DNA from: Plantago elongata
Lineage: Eukaryota; Streptophyta; Magnoliopsida; Lamiales; Plantaginaceae
Reading direction: 5' to 3'
NCBI GenBank assembly: GCA_036897095.1
Contig: JAYMSP010000140.1
Span: 1 to 64,000, forward strand
Length of the DNA: 64,000 nucleotides
A program made the translations under genes and the position numbers. Under the pieces are notes generated by a model that did not search any database, was not told the origin of the DNA, and was given only the letters and a program-made list of their open reading frames with translations. Below, in pieces: positions 48,294-60,608 of this stretch (position 1 is the first letter of the stretch; each line of letters starts with the position of its first letter).

Positions 48294-51000
48294 AGGTTTT
48301 TAATCCCCTTCTTTGTTCTTCCTGCCACCACAGATCAATTGTATGCTCAATTGAATGGATTAACAAGAAATCGAAAAATGGGAAGGAGAAAAGAAAACCC
48401 TAAACCTAAACCATGTGCATGGAAATATGATGGATTACTCTTCTTTTTGTGATTTTTTGGTGTTGTTTGCAGGTTTCTCGGATTTGATTGCAGATGGGTG
48501 GTTGAATTGAGCGGATTATTTTTCGCGGGTTTGTGAGAAAAAGCTCGTTAGTTTCTCAATTTAATTCATAACTAACTTTGAATCACAATTTCAAAATGTT
48601 CAAATCCTCTGTACTATATATGGCTTTTGTTTCCTAAATTACAACTATATGCTAAAATTTGTTTAATTGTTGATCAATACCCTAGGTTTCACAAGTAGGT
48701 TTGCTTCCCGGTATACAAACATTACTCGACTTGATAAAAAAATGAAAGCAACTATACTATGGTAATTCGTCATTATAAGCTTGCGACACAACCGGTGTTA
48801 CATGGTCTAGTGCGGTTGCTGAATGATGGACTTGTCATTTCAGTTCAGTTCAGTGCAGTTAAGTTCAGCTCGATTTAGTTATAATTTATACATTACTTCA
48901 GTTCAGTCCAGTCCAGTTCAGTAAATATCAGTTGAAGATAATACAATCTTATATGATAAATTCGGCATATTATTCCAATTATGGGTAAATGTAAATATCA
49001 AAACAACCAAATGACAGTAGGCTAGGTGCATCACCTAATTTTCACCAAGTTCATATTCAGTGACAAGTTAAATGGCTTTTTTTAATTTCAAATATAGCTA
49101 CTAACATTGGTGTTAATCAGTTTCCTTCACATTTACCACGACTTTATAAGTTAACACAATTACCACAATTTTTAAAGTTGAACACTTTTACCAAGAGACA
49201 GAAACTGAAGCTGGAGAGCATCGATTTCAACTGATCATGTGACTTAGTTTCTACTCAAAATTCAAAATAGACTCACACTGAATTAGTAGCTTAAATTCTT
49301 GGTAGGTGGTTACTCCAGTCTACATTGTTACATTTTTTCAACTCACTAATCACTTCTAACACGAAAACTCTAAAAATAATTCAATCTATTATGCAAGTTT
49401 AAAAGTTTATTTAGTATTCACCTAAATGATAATGATTACGAATTTTCGAACATACTATATGAATAAAAAACATTCTAAAGATCACCTGTTACCGTGTCAT
49501 TGCAAAACACATTGACATCTATGAAATGGGATTTGGTTTGAGGCAATGAAACGACCATTCGAAGGGCCTGCAGTTTTATAGTTCTAGGAAAAAGTTAATT
49601 AGGGGAGCCATTGTGCAAGATAAAGAAATATAATGTCAGCTAATATCTCAAAATTTAATGATTTGTGGACCTGTGAGAAAATTAACTATACGCTGCAACG
49701 GCATTCTTGTTTAGGGCAATGTGCCCTGCACATTTTGCAGTGAGCAATTATACATACAGCTAGCCAACCCACTGTCAGCTTATGTTATTTTGTTCAGGAC
49801 CAAAAATCAACTGTTTCGTTCAAATTAGACAAATAAACTATACTAGTTCTAGACTGTACTAGTATCAAGAATTATTATAACTTGTTTCTTTTTTTTTTCA
49901 TTTTTTTTTCTTGGAATTATCTACCGTCACTAATCACTGATCATAGTGTGAATTAGCAGTAGTTAATTTATTTTCAGGAGTCAGGACGGAACCTTAGGAA
50001 AACTGGTCAATTCGTTGCAAAATGTGCAGAATATTCTCACATCAAAAGTGTCCATTTTATAATGTTATCTAACACTGCAAAACTTGTTCTTTATTTGGGT
50101 GGCAATCGCATTAGCTTCATTAACTATGTTTAGGCATTGTAATTTATTGTACTCCCAGTCAAAAGGAATGGTAGCTAGAGAGAGTTTGAAGGAGATAAGA
50201 ATAGTGGTAAGTAAGTGGTCATGAACAGTATATCATAAGGTGGAATATTTATATAAATCCGTCATATGAGTCTGAGTTACACTGATAAAAACTCATTTCA
50301 TCTGAAAATTCGAATTTATGTAAAAAGATAAAAGATCTAATCATTTACATTTACACTCCAATAATTACATTCCTAACTCCAATAATTACATTCCTATTGA
50401 TTAGGATTAGTGTGGTAGATCCGTAGTCTTAGGATTAGCTCCATCGTAGCTTTTCTTACTATACATTTGCACTATGAAGGTTAATATTTGAAAACAACAT
50501 TATAATTAAATTTTACAAGTCTCTTGTCTTTTTTATTAGGAATTTTATCTTCCTCCATACATACATTAATCTATTTTTGCACACTTTTAATCCAGACGTA
50601 AATATATTTTTAAAGATAAATGACATTAAGATTTTAGAAGTAACTATTAAAATAAGATCAAGTCATGTAGGTGGGGAGGAGCCGTTATGGTGTAGTTTAT
50701 AGGTAAAAAGGATGAAAATTTGTGAGGTGAAGGTCTTATTCTCATTTAACATAATGTCTACGCTCCCTGCAATATTTCAAAACCAAACCACCATCATTAG
50801 ATTAGCCTTTTTATAGAGGGGAAAGCTATCTATATGAAGTTTTCCTTGATCTTTTGGCAAAATTAATCCTCTTATATAAATGTTATAATCTTCTCCAGTG
50901 TAAATTTATTTGATAAGTTTCTATTCTAGTTTCAGTTTAACACCGATGATAAGTAATTCCAATTATATAAAATCAACATGTTTGTTGCACACATTATAGA
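48294..51000. other. PUB upstream region and gene-free spacer
   Basis: PUB leader and promoter at about 48294-48560, then AT-rich spacer. It contains the CAGTT-rich tract at 48836-48931 and a small direct repeat (CCAATAATTACATTCCTA twice, about 50358-50397). No coding signal was found. Confidence 0.45.
48836..48931. repeat. Interrupted TTCAG/CAGTTCAGT repeat
   Basis: Two clusters of CAGTTCAGTTCAGTGCAGT-like units separated by an AT-rich 25 bp gap. Such pentamer tracts often mark diverged transposon ends in plants; origin here is unknown. Confidence 0.6.
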
Positions 51001-51778
51001 GGTGTGTATATAGTCCGAATCTGAAAAATCAATCCGAAAATTTGAAAAATCGATCCGGTCCGATCTAATGTTTTAGGATCGAATTTCGTATTAGCGCACT
51101 TTTCCCAATCCGAAAAATTCGAATTGAATCCGATCCGATCCGATCCGTCCGTAAATTTTTGAATTAATCCGAAATATTAAATTAAAACAACTGTACTATA
51201 TTACTGGACTGAACTTAGTAAAAAAACGTATACATTGAGTTTAATTAACACAGGCCAAATCAACATATAAAAGAGGCAAGTGACCATCAAACCCTAATTC
51301 ACTTCACTTCTCCATAAATTTCAACTTCCTCTTCATCATTACAGTGTTCACTTAATTCGCCGTGACGGCTTGTCATCCCATCCACCGCCTCCCTCTCCTA
51401 TTGGCTTGCACCTTGAAAGTCATAGGTTGAGTGAAAGCCCATCAGATCCCTATATCAACTTTGGAAAATCATTTCATAAGAAAGGGAGGTGGCTCGCTCT
51501 TCATACTGGAAGAGAACCTCTAGCTTGCCTTTTCTTCCATAGAATAATAGTGGTGTTTTGTGACTTAACTTCCATTTTACTAGTTAGCTAGATTTTAAAA
51601 TTGTAATCTTGCTAGAAAGTAAAGAGGTTAGTTTGTTTAGAGACTTTGAATGATTCCATTTTAGATAAATCTTGAATTTTTAAAAGAAAAAATATACTAA
51701 TTTTTTAATTTTTGAATAAATACAAACATTTCGACCCGAAATTGAATTTATCCGAGTCCGATTCGGTCCATACACACC
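51001..51778. mobile_element. Non-autonomous TIR element with CCGAT/CCGAA subterminal repeats
   Basis: The left end GGTGTGTATATAGTCCGAAT and the right end, read on the other strand, GGTGTGTATGGACCGAAT form an imperfect terminal inverted repeat. Subterminal CCGAT/CCGAA repeats follow on the left (ATCCGATCCGATCCG at 51130-51145) and CCGAAATTG, CCGAGTCCGATTCGG on the right. The 780-bp core includes a GC-richer piece (51290-51560) with no recognised product. No clean target-site duplication; hAT-like is a guess. Confidence 0.6.
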
Positions 51779-52347
51779 AATAATCAAATGAATTGAATGT
51801 TGTTGTACAATAAACTTGTTAACAATTACGATGCAACTTACCAATTCTTGCCTACATAGAGAGTCAACTTTAACAAATTTATCATGGCTGTGATTTTGAA
51901 TTACAATAAAGATGTAACATGGACTCCTCTTTCTCAGCTCATATAAACATAAATTGAGATAACACCATGATATATAACACAATTTAGGTTTTTAACCAAG
52001 TCAAGAAATGGTATGTCATGAATACCTCAAATGTAACAAAATGTTTCTGTTCCGTTTTAGCTTGTAACAAATCACCATAGTAACAATCATGTCATTATCC
52101 TGAAAATAACGAGTTATGTATGTACGAAAATGAAATGGACTGAATTGAATAAATTCCTAATCGATAAATTGATTACTATTAACTACTTCACGAGTCAAAC
52201 CGAATAATGATAAAAATTAAATTAAGAGGAGTTAATCAAACATGACTTCACAGGCATGGAATTTAATGAAATACTAATGATTTGTTTTGAAAACCATCAA
52301 TACAAAGCACATGGGGTAGCAAAAGTGCAAAGAGAGAAAAGAAAAAG
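51779..52347. other. AT-rich spacer upstream of the cyclin promoter
   Basis: Nothing recognisable as a gene; short AT-rich sequence leading into the cyclin promoter. Confidence 0.4.
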
Positions 52348-52404
52348 AACCGTTAAGCGAAAGAACGCATCGTTTCATCGTACGGCCCAATTTTACTAGC
52401 CGTT
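52348..52404 (+). promoter_or_regulatory. Two MSA-like (mitosis-specific activator) motifs of the cyclin gene
   Basis: On the minus strand, TTAACGGTTC (core CCGTT at 52350-52354 on the plus strand) and ACAACGGCTA (core at 52400-52404) fit the MSA consensus centred on AACGG, which is bound by three-repeat MYB factors in G2/M genes. They lie about 420-475 bp before the cyclin start codon, probably near the transcription start since a 5' UTR intron follows. Confidence 0.6.
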
Positions 52405-52651
52405 GTTTTCAAATCTTATTCATAAACCAAGAAACTAAAACCACAAATAGCATCTAGCGTTTTGTCAGAACAATTATCTCGCTCTCCTTTCCTCTAATCG
52501 ATTCAAACCCCTCTTCAAGAATTCACACTCTCTTCACTGCTCAATCAATCGATGTGATTGATGGGTTTGCGATTTTGAGACCAATCCTTCTGTTTCACAA
52601 TTTTTTGAGGAGTTTGTGTGCGTGTGTGCAGATAAAGAGTTTCTTGATTGT

Positions 52652-52803
52652 GTAAGGTCTTGTTTACTTTTCTGAAATCAATTTTCGATTTTGATTCATT
52701 TCTTCATCTGGGTTTTTACTGTTATGTTCATCCCTTGGTTTCACTCTTTTATGAGTTTATGGCTAAATCTTTTTTTTTTTTTTTTTGGATTTTGAATCTG
52801 CAG
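52652..52803 (+). other. Probable 5' UTR intron of the cyclin gene
   Basis: GTAAGG donor at 52652 and a T-rich tract ending in CTGCAG at 52803, 20 bp before the start ATG at 52824. The polypyrimidine tract includes about 18 consecutive T. Not confirmed by transcripts. Confidence 0.5.
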
Positions 52804-52823
52804 TAGCTGCCAGTCTATTCAAA

Positions 52824-55481
52824 ATGGGAGCAAGATCAGAGGAGAATTTTCAGGGTATGAATGTGATCAAGTCTTCAAAAGTTCAAGGTGATTTGAAATA
52901 TCTCTACTGAGTCTTGTTGGGATTCTTGTTATATACACATAAGCTGTTTGATTTCTTGATTGAGTCATATATGTAATGATATGCAATCTGAATATCGGAA
53001 CGGTGATTCGATAGGTATGTTGAGGCCGGGAGGTGGGAAGTTGGGTGCAGCAGTTGATAACAAAAGGAGGGCTTTGAGCACAATAAGTAACATCATAGGA
53101 GATGCTCCTAAAAGAGGGGTTTTGTCTGAGTGAGTTTTCTTGAACACTTGGTCTTTTATTTCTTTCCAATATATTGTCACATTGTTGTTTAGTTTCTTAT
53201 TATTCATTTTGCTTGATCTTAGGAAAACTGTTTGCGGTAATAAGATTCCTGTTGCTCCAGTTCATCGACCTGTTACTAGGTATGCTGTTTAGCTTTCGTG
53301 TTATTTGCTTGCTTTCATGACTTGTTTAATGAAATATTATGAGTTACTTGTAATGAAACTAATTCACTCAATAGGTAGAATCTGGAAGTAGATTGTGACC
53401 TAATGATTTGATTCTGATGATAAATTTATTGGTGACTGTATAGTGTAGTAGAGATGATATGAGCCTTTCGTTTCTTTTAGTTCCTATGATATTTGATTAC
53501 ATTAAGAAATATGATGATTGCTTGAAAGTGAAAGACAATCTGTTCAAAAAGCATTCAATTCGTTAGTTTCTTAAGCTCCTGTCTAGAGTCTACACCAAAA
53601 CCAAAAGGGTTAGGTTAATCAAAGTAACTTATTGAGAGGTAATCTTGTTTACTTGCTTATGTTCTTGATTTTTACTGTACAGAAAATTTGCTTCACAATT
53701 GGCTGTGAAAGAGCAGAAGCAATCACTTCTAAAGGATGTCAAGCCACATGTGAAATCAGGACCAAGCAATGAAGATTGCGTTCTTCTTGACTCGGAGGAG
53801 GAGGAGTACAAGCCTGTGGATCATGATGTGCCAATGTTTGTGCAACACACAGAAGCTATGCTGGAAGAGATTGACCGAATGGTATAGGACTTCGTCATAT
53901 TTGTTTAACTTGTTCTTTTATTTTGGTTGATTGTGCACACATGATACATTTATTAATGCTATAATTGATGTAGGATGCTGAGATGGAAGACATGGATGAG
54001 GACGAGCCGATAGTCGACATTGATAGCTGTGATAAGAACAATCCATTAGCTGTGACGGAGTATATCGAAGATGTCTATGCACATTATAAGAAGACTGAGG
54101 TGATATTTCTGATTATGTATCCCTTTTCTGTTCTTCAGAGGTCTTTGTAGCATTTAATTAACCATTTCATTGGATACATGACCTTCCATGAACATTTGAA
54201 TAGTAATTGAACAATGTCACAAATTTGATGCTATATTCTGTACTAGATCATGTATAAGATAGTTTAAGTGGACTTTTTAAAGATAGTTTTACTAGTTAAC
54301 TGACTACCAACACTATCTATTTGCGGCTTTGTGTTTAATGTCGTTATATACAAACTACAGAATCTCGGTTGTGTCTCTCCGAGCTATATGGAGCAGCAAT
54401 TCGACATCAATGATAGGATGAGAGGTATCCTCATTGATTGGCTTATTGAGGTAAACGAATTACCAGATCAAAATGCTTTCTATTGTTAAGGTTCTTTCCG
54501 AACCCTATAGTTGAAATTCTGAAATGTGCACAGGTACATTACAAGTTCGAGCTCATGGAGGAGACCTTATACTTAACTGTCAATCTCATTGACCGTTTTT
54601 TGGCTGTGCATTCGGTTGCACGAAAGAAGCTTCAACTAGTTGGAGTCACGGCCATGCTTCTGGCATGCAAGTACGAAGAAGTTTCTGTCCCTGTGGTTGA
54701 GGACCTTATATTGATCTCTGACAAAGCTTATTGTCGAAAGGAAGTACTCGAGATGGTATTCTTGTTAAGACCATTTCAATTCAATTAAGTGCTGCTTTTT
54801 CTTTAATGCTTTCTCTAATTGTTTGATTGCTTGCTTGTAGGAAAAATTAATGGTGAATACCTTACAGTTCAATCTTTCTGTACCAACCCCATATGTGTTC
54901 ATGAGGCGTTTTCTCAAAGCTGCTCAATCTGACAAGAAGGTATTGCTGAATAAGAGAGTGCCTTACAGTTCACTAAAAGCATGTAGTTATGCCAATATAT
55001 ATAATAATAACCGATTGTGAAACTATGCTGATTGTGTGATATTTTGCTTGAACTTGAACTAGTTGGAGATGTTGTCCTTCTTCATCATTGAGCTGTGCCT
55101 TGTGGAGTATGATATGCTGAAATTCCCACCTTCAATGCTAGCAGCTGCTGCAATCTTTACAGCTCAATGCACTCTCAACGGGTGTATGCAGTGGAGCAGG
55201 ACAAGTGAGAAGCATACAAGCTATTCTGAAGATCAGCTAATGTGAGTATATAGTACTACAAGTGAGAAGTATACAAGCTACTTCTCGTTTTGCTTATTGA
55301 AATAATAATACGATTTGTGTATATTTGGTGTTGCAGGGAATGTGCAAAACAGATGGTGGCATTCCATCAAAAATCTGGAACAGGAAAGCTAACTGGTGTC
55401 CACAAAAAGTACTCTATGTCTAAGTATGGACATGCTGCTAAAACCGCACCTGCAGTTTTTTTGCTAAATGCAGAATTCTAA
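52824..55481 (+). CDS. CYCB2: G2/mitotic cyclin, B2 type
   Basis: Activates cyclin-dependent kinase for entry into mitosis. Ten coding exons: 52824-52887, 53015-53129, 53223-53279, 53683-53881, 53974-54099, 54361-54450, 54534-54755, 54841-54939, 55063-55241 and 55337-55481, in frame for 431 residues, matching B2 cyclins. A destruction box RALSTISN (RxxLxxIxN) sits at about residues 40-47, so proteolysis by the anaphase-promoting complex is expected. The cyclin core shows [38 protein letters not shown] and [19 protein letters not shown]. The C-terminal cyclin fold includes [19 protein letters not shown]2 rather than B1 type is suggested by [18 protein letters not shown] and [22 protein letters not shown]-like motifs upstream fit G2/M expression. 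Confidence 0.96.
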
Positions 55482-56372
55482 ATGGAGCTTTGGATGAGTG
55501 ACTAATCTGCAACAAGATGATGCTGTAAATGCAGTTATTTACTTCGTCGTCTTAGGTTTATTATCTGTTGTTGAGGGTTTTGTGGGGTGCAGTACTTTGA
55601 GCAACATATGTTGCCCCCTTCAATGTTTCAGTTCAGACAAGTATAACACTTTGTTGAATAAAGTTAGATTTTCTGTAGATCATTTCTTCATTTACATTAG
55701 TTACACTGTGGTCACTCTTTATTGTTCCAATTTCCAACCATATCATTATCCTACAAAGTCAGTCTCAAAGTTAAGTATTCAATCAATAACAAGTATGATA
55801 ATATAGAACTCCAGTATACATGCCTTCAACACATTCAAACAAAGAAAAACTAAATTTTTCTTCAAGTTGGAATACCTTTCTTGTTTGTTGGATTGTTGGA
55901 TCGTTGGATTGTTCGAATCTAAGTTACATCATAGTCATTCATATAAGAGGGAGATATTGTTGTTGGAGTGTTCGTATGCAAGTGGCTTTCATGAGGGAGA
56001 TATCTAGTGTAAGCATCATCAAAAGCAGCTCTTTCCATATATACTAGTCTCTTTCTAGTTGAACTTTGATGCCAATTCAAGAACAAAATCCTGAAATCAC
56101 AGCCTTAGACTGAGAAGATTTGGTTAAATAAGCTAGCTATCGATACGATGCCCATCGTTACTCAGTAGTATATAAGCTAGCTGCTAGGCTCTTCTGAATC
56201 TTATATCCTCTTAACATTTTATAGTCATGTGAAAGTGAACTGTATGTTTATTTAGAATCTCTTTTGTGTTTAATTCAGCTTCTTCCTATGTTCTACTGCA
56301 TTTCAGTTTGAAGACTTCGTTCAGACTTCAGATGTCATTTTCAAGACGAGGAAAAAAAAGAGCTAAAAAGAT
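55482..56372. other. Cyclin 3' UTR and spacer
   Basis: 3' UTR of the cyclin gene followed by AT-rich spacer with GGATCGTTGGATTGTT-like short repeats near 55885-55915. No gene apparent before the tRNA. Confidence 0.4.
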
Positions 56373-56444
56373 TCCGTTGCCGGGACTTGAACCCGGGTCT
56401 CTCAGGTGAGAGCCGAGTATCCTGACCAACTAGACTACAACGGA
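56373..56444 (-). tRNA. tRNA-Glu (anticodon CTC)
   Basis: A 72-nt cloverleaf on the minus strand. The acceptor stem pairs TCCGTTG with CAACGGA; D arm TAGTCTAGTTGGTCAGGATA; anticodon loop CTCTCAC reads CTC; T arm CCCGGGTTCAAGTCCCGG. It matches the usual plant nuclear tRNA-Glu with small differences (CTGAG in the anticodon stem, TTCAA in the T loop). No intron and no encoded CCA. A T-rich run follows within about 30 bp downstream on the minus strand, suitable as a Pol III stop. Confidence 0.96.
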
Positions 56445-57256
56445 GTTGTGATAGCTTTTAATATTTTAAAAATCGATTCCACTCTTGAATTCAGTTACAT
56501 GTTGGCGCGAACACAAATTTTAAAATGTAATGAATAAATTAGCGAGATATGAGGAAGGAAAAAATAGTAAATAGATTAATAAAATAGTGTGGATAAATTA
56601 GAGTATATACGATGAATAAATTATGAGAAATGTGAATAAAAATAGATGGATTTCTCATTTATAAAATGAGAAGTTAAGTTTGGAACGGAACAAAACGAAA
56701 AATGAAAAGTTGGAGATGGATACTTAAATTAACAATATATTTTTTTATTTAAAAGAAACTACATAACTACAACTTTTACCTGAACCAAGAACAAGTATTA
56801 GAAAAATGTCTTATACCATAGAATATGAAATTTGACGTTAGACTAGTGTAACACCCTTTGTATTGAAAGAACTTGATCTTTCCCCAATATTTAATAAAAT
56901 CAAATCTTTTTGAAGAATTTACCATCAATATTTATAAGAAGCATTAAGATGTGTGTTGGCAAATTTGAGTTTCTATTTATAAGAAGCATTAATATTATAT
57001 TCTACATTGAAGTTTGTTAAATTTCAACAAGTAGATGTTCTGTTACTTGGTAGAGATCATCCTGCTTCTTGTGAATGCTTTTTGTGTTTCAATAAGATTG
57101 AATCAAATTTTGTTCAGTTCATTAAATTTGACACAAATCCAAACGTTTACATAGAAAATAATCTGCATGTAGTGTTTTAAGTGTTACCAATTCCCCATTC
57201 AAGGAACAAGTCCCAGAAGATTGGTTCTGTTCACAGCAAGATCAGCCATTCTGTTA
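56445..57256. other. Spacer between tRNA-Glu and NPF 3' end
   Basis: AT-rich, no coding signal. Duplicated phrase TTTATAAGAAGCATTAA at about 56933 and 56976. The last part is probably the NPF 3' UTR. Confidence 0.4.
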
Positions 57257-59335
57257 TCAATTGTTTTCTTCTGGAGGCCCTTCAATTGGAGCTTCAAATG
57301 CTCTGCCTCCGACATCATCACCTCGTCCATGCCTCGCTTCCAAATTTTGGTATCTGTATAGTGATGCCACCATGATGAATATCACTAAGTTCACTGCACT
57401 CAGAGCAGCAAGCACCCAATAGTACTTATCCAAACGACTCCTGTTCAACGTAAACTGAAACCAATTTCGTCTCCCTGTACTTGCACTAATTTTACCCACC
57501 AAAAAAACTGTAAGCACATTGAACATGAATCCAAGACCTGATACTCCCCTGGTGAAGTGACCAAGATAATTTGTCATGGTCTCAGGTGCCTGACCTGCGT
57601 AAAATGCAACAACGCTCTTTTGCATGAATGAATTAAGCCCTGCAAGTAGGAAAAACTGGAAAAGCAGCCAGTATACTGCCATGGGTATATCATCATCCGG
57701 CTTGTCCAATAGATCTTTACTTCTAATAACATGAAGTCTCTTTTCCTCGAATTTGGCAGCTGTTATACAGCACAATATCGAGAATATCATAGCAACAACA
57801 ATGCCATAACTAGGTCTTTTACCTCCACGAGGTACATTACGTGTACCACCTGCGTCCTTTGAATATAATAAGCAATTCGCAAAATAGTTAAAGAATTCCA
57901 TAAAGCCACTGGAAAGCAATAGAAAGATCTGAAGAGGAACATTTTTCCATATGCCAATTGTGCGATCCAAGTTTTTTGCCTGTTCGACAAAGTAAGTGTT
58001 CCCAATAGATGATACAATGCCACAGACAATAAAAGGCATCCACATTGGGATCATACGAACAGCAATCTTCGCTTCTTCCACTTCTGCTACTGTGCAAACT
58101 TTCCACTCGTTGTCGACATCATCGCCTTCCCTGTACATTGCCGCTTTTTCCAGCCACCTGAATCACATAATGGAATTAGATCCACTTTTTAGTACTCTTT
58201 TTTCTTCGAGGACCAATACATGAACGGAAATTATACAGTATTATGCAAATACTTTGTCATGTATAAATCATGATTTGTTTTCTGAATCTCCAACTGTTCC
58301 AATATTGACTTTTGAGTATCAGTACTCAACTCAATATACAAAGTGCATAGGATAGGAGTTAGATGACTACAAACCTGAGACAACAAGTAGGTGTAGGTTG
58401 CCGTATATTACTTGGATCTTGCTTATACTGCACACCATTAAATGACTTGCACATCTTGGTAAAGAAGACGAAAAACACCCTGAACACGTTTGATACCGGA
58501 CTCCCTACACTGGGACTAATCTCATATGTCCAGAACCCAGTGAGAAAGAAAAGCATCCCTATAACAGTGAAAATTGCTGGTATTCCAAAGCGTATAGGCC
58601 ACGGTTTTATGTATGGTAGTCCAATAGCTCCCGCTAATGTAGTAATAACCACAACACAAAAACCCAGGAATTGCCACGAACTTACTCCAGTAAATCTATG
58701 GACATGTTGCTCTGGAAACTGCTCTTCAAAGAAGGGTTGGAGAGAGGCTGTGTAACCAGAAATTCCGACAGCTACCAATGGCATGCCAATGTAGAACAGA
58801 ACTCTCTGCGTGTGCCCGACACATTCCATCTCTAACCGTTTACATGTGCCTGTTCTATTGGCAAGGATAGGTGGGGTTGACAAAAATACCAAGACCATGC
58901 CCTGCAAAAGATAACAAACCATAAATTATTGGAGCTAATATATAGTGTCAAAGTGCTTATCCAATATCCACATTTCAGGCATGAAGGATTTTGGCAACTC
59001 ACCAAACTGGATGCTATACTGGAGAGCACTAGCATCCTGAAATTGCCCAGAAAGGCGTCAACGAGCCAGAGGAAGAAACCAGGCAAGATCAAACAGATGC
59101 CCGACCAAATGTTCAGGATTCCTGCGGAATGAGTGAAACTCAATCCCCAAACATCAGTTAAGTAATTTTGCATTATGAAGAACGCGTACAACACCAATAC
59201 ATTAGCACAAAGTAGAGCTGCAATAAGCACAAAATGAAAAATGAATGATTAAAAAAACCATAAATAAATAAGAGCTAGCTCAAACCAAAAGGCCAATTCT
59301 TTACACGAGATTCGGACGAAGCTTCCTCTTGCCAT
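57257..59335 (-). CDS. NPF: NRT1/PTR family (NPF) transporter
   Basis: Multi-pass membrane carrier of the nitrate/peptide family; substrate not predictable. Four coding exons on the minus strand: 59335-59305, 59217-59003, 58901-58375 and 58157-57257, in frame for about 557 residues. The short first exon (MARGSFVRIS) is chosen because its phase fits exon 2 and its sequence is also preserved in a neighbouring broken copy. Family marks are FFIMQNYLTDVWGLSFTHSA, LPGFFLWLVDAFLGNFRMLV, GTCKRLEMECVGHTQRVLFY, EVEEAKIAVRMIPMWMPFIV, FFLLAGLNSFMQKSVVAFYA and the membrane-rich C-terminus. The usual ExxER proton-coupling motif in the first membrane helix is not visible; the N-terminus is short. This suits an atypical NPF5 branch (NPF5.5-like is a guess). 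Confidence 0.92.
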
Positions 59336-60021
59336 TGTAGGATAAATACAATCAGCCTCAGCCCTCAGCAGGGACGAAGAGCTTGCTGAAATTAGCAAAC
59401 GAAAACACATTAATAATCATCTCAACCCTATCAAGACCAATCTGACTTAAACTGCACATGAACATTATATATCTACGAGTAAATAGTCGAACCTTGCCAC
59501 TGACAACTAATAACTTACCTCCAAATTCAAACAAAACCAAAGTGGAACCTTCTATTCTTCAACAAGTAGATGTTTCATATATAGATACAGAGGATGGTTT
59601 TACAAGTCAACCTGTCTTGGTCTTGGTCTTGGTAGGTACAAATTAAAAGATTTTTTCTTCTTTGTACTTTGCATTCAAGTTGCTTAATAATTTAATTATA
59701 TCATGTGTTGTGTTCATAGTGACAGCTCTCATTTCTCAATATATTTGAAGCAACACTTTCATAATCCCTTATTGCAGTCAGTCACGCATCATAACAGATC
59801 ATAGTTCTTTTACAGTATAAAACACACACTGACACACACACACACACACACACAGCATAGAGGGATGAGAATTAAAAATTACATATTCCTTTTTACAGAT
59901 AATACAAGAACATCTAATATAATTGTTCGGCATACCTAATAAAACAATATGCATTGAGCTAAGAAGTGTGAAAAAGTTGCATGTCCGCAATAATAAGGTT
60001 ACCAAGGACTGGTAAACTCAC
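59336..60021. other. NPF leader and spacer between the gene and its broken copy
   Basis: Likely 5' UTR and promoter of the NPF gene. A CA repeat lies at 59832-59854. No complete gene. Confidence 0.4.
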
Positions 60022-60361
60022 CACACTGTAAGAAATACTAGCCAACACCAGCATAGGGAAATGGCCCAAGAACTCATCAACAAGGTAAGGAAAGAAACCA
60101 GGCAATGTGTGAAGCTCAAGCCCTACACAGCTGTCAAATAATTTTGCATAACAAAGAACGCATATCTGATAGGAATAGAGAATACGTATCAATATCCCAC
60201 CAATTTGTCCGCCCGAATCAGCACTACAATATGCCGAAAATGGAAAATGAGTAAGAACTCTTACTGCTATTTATTACAAGAAATTTTCTTTATATAAAAC
60301 AAAATATCAGCAAAAAAGGTCAGTTCTTTACATGAACTCAAACAAAGCTTGCTCCAGCCAT
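60022..60361 (-). pseudogene. Broken tandem copy of the NPF 5' exons
   Basis: Minus-strand exon 1-like sequence 60361-60332 begins ATGGCTGGAGCAAGCTTTGT and has TGA where the intact gene has a CGA codon. The exon 2-like segment 60223-60022 keeps FVMQNYLTAV, then a TAG where the intact gene has a Trp codon, then GLSFTH, a deletion of about 15 codons, and LPGFFPYLVDEFLGHFPMLV; it still ends at a GT donor. Later exons 3-4 are absent in the 700 bp before the intact gene. The two stops and the deletion mark it as non-functional, probably the rest of a tandem duplication. Confidence 0.85.
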
Positions 60362-60552
60362 AGCTGCAGTAATATAACCACCTCCAATTCTCTGCTCCAA
60401 AAATGGTTATAACAGTTAGCATATTCAAGAAACAAATGAACCATATAATGTTACAGGAATCAAAATACAGAAACCTTGTCAGTTCATAGACAATAAAACT
60501 TACCTCCAAGTGCAGTAGTTGAAATCTAAACTTATAGAGGGAGAGAGAGGGA

Positions 60553-60608
<56 letters not shown>

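Noticed and set aside
59826-59854. Possible CRISPR-like or regulatory array
   Set aside because: It is a simple CA microsatellite; no spaced repeats of CRISPR type occur anywhere in this plant window.
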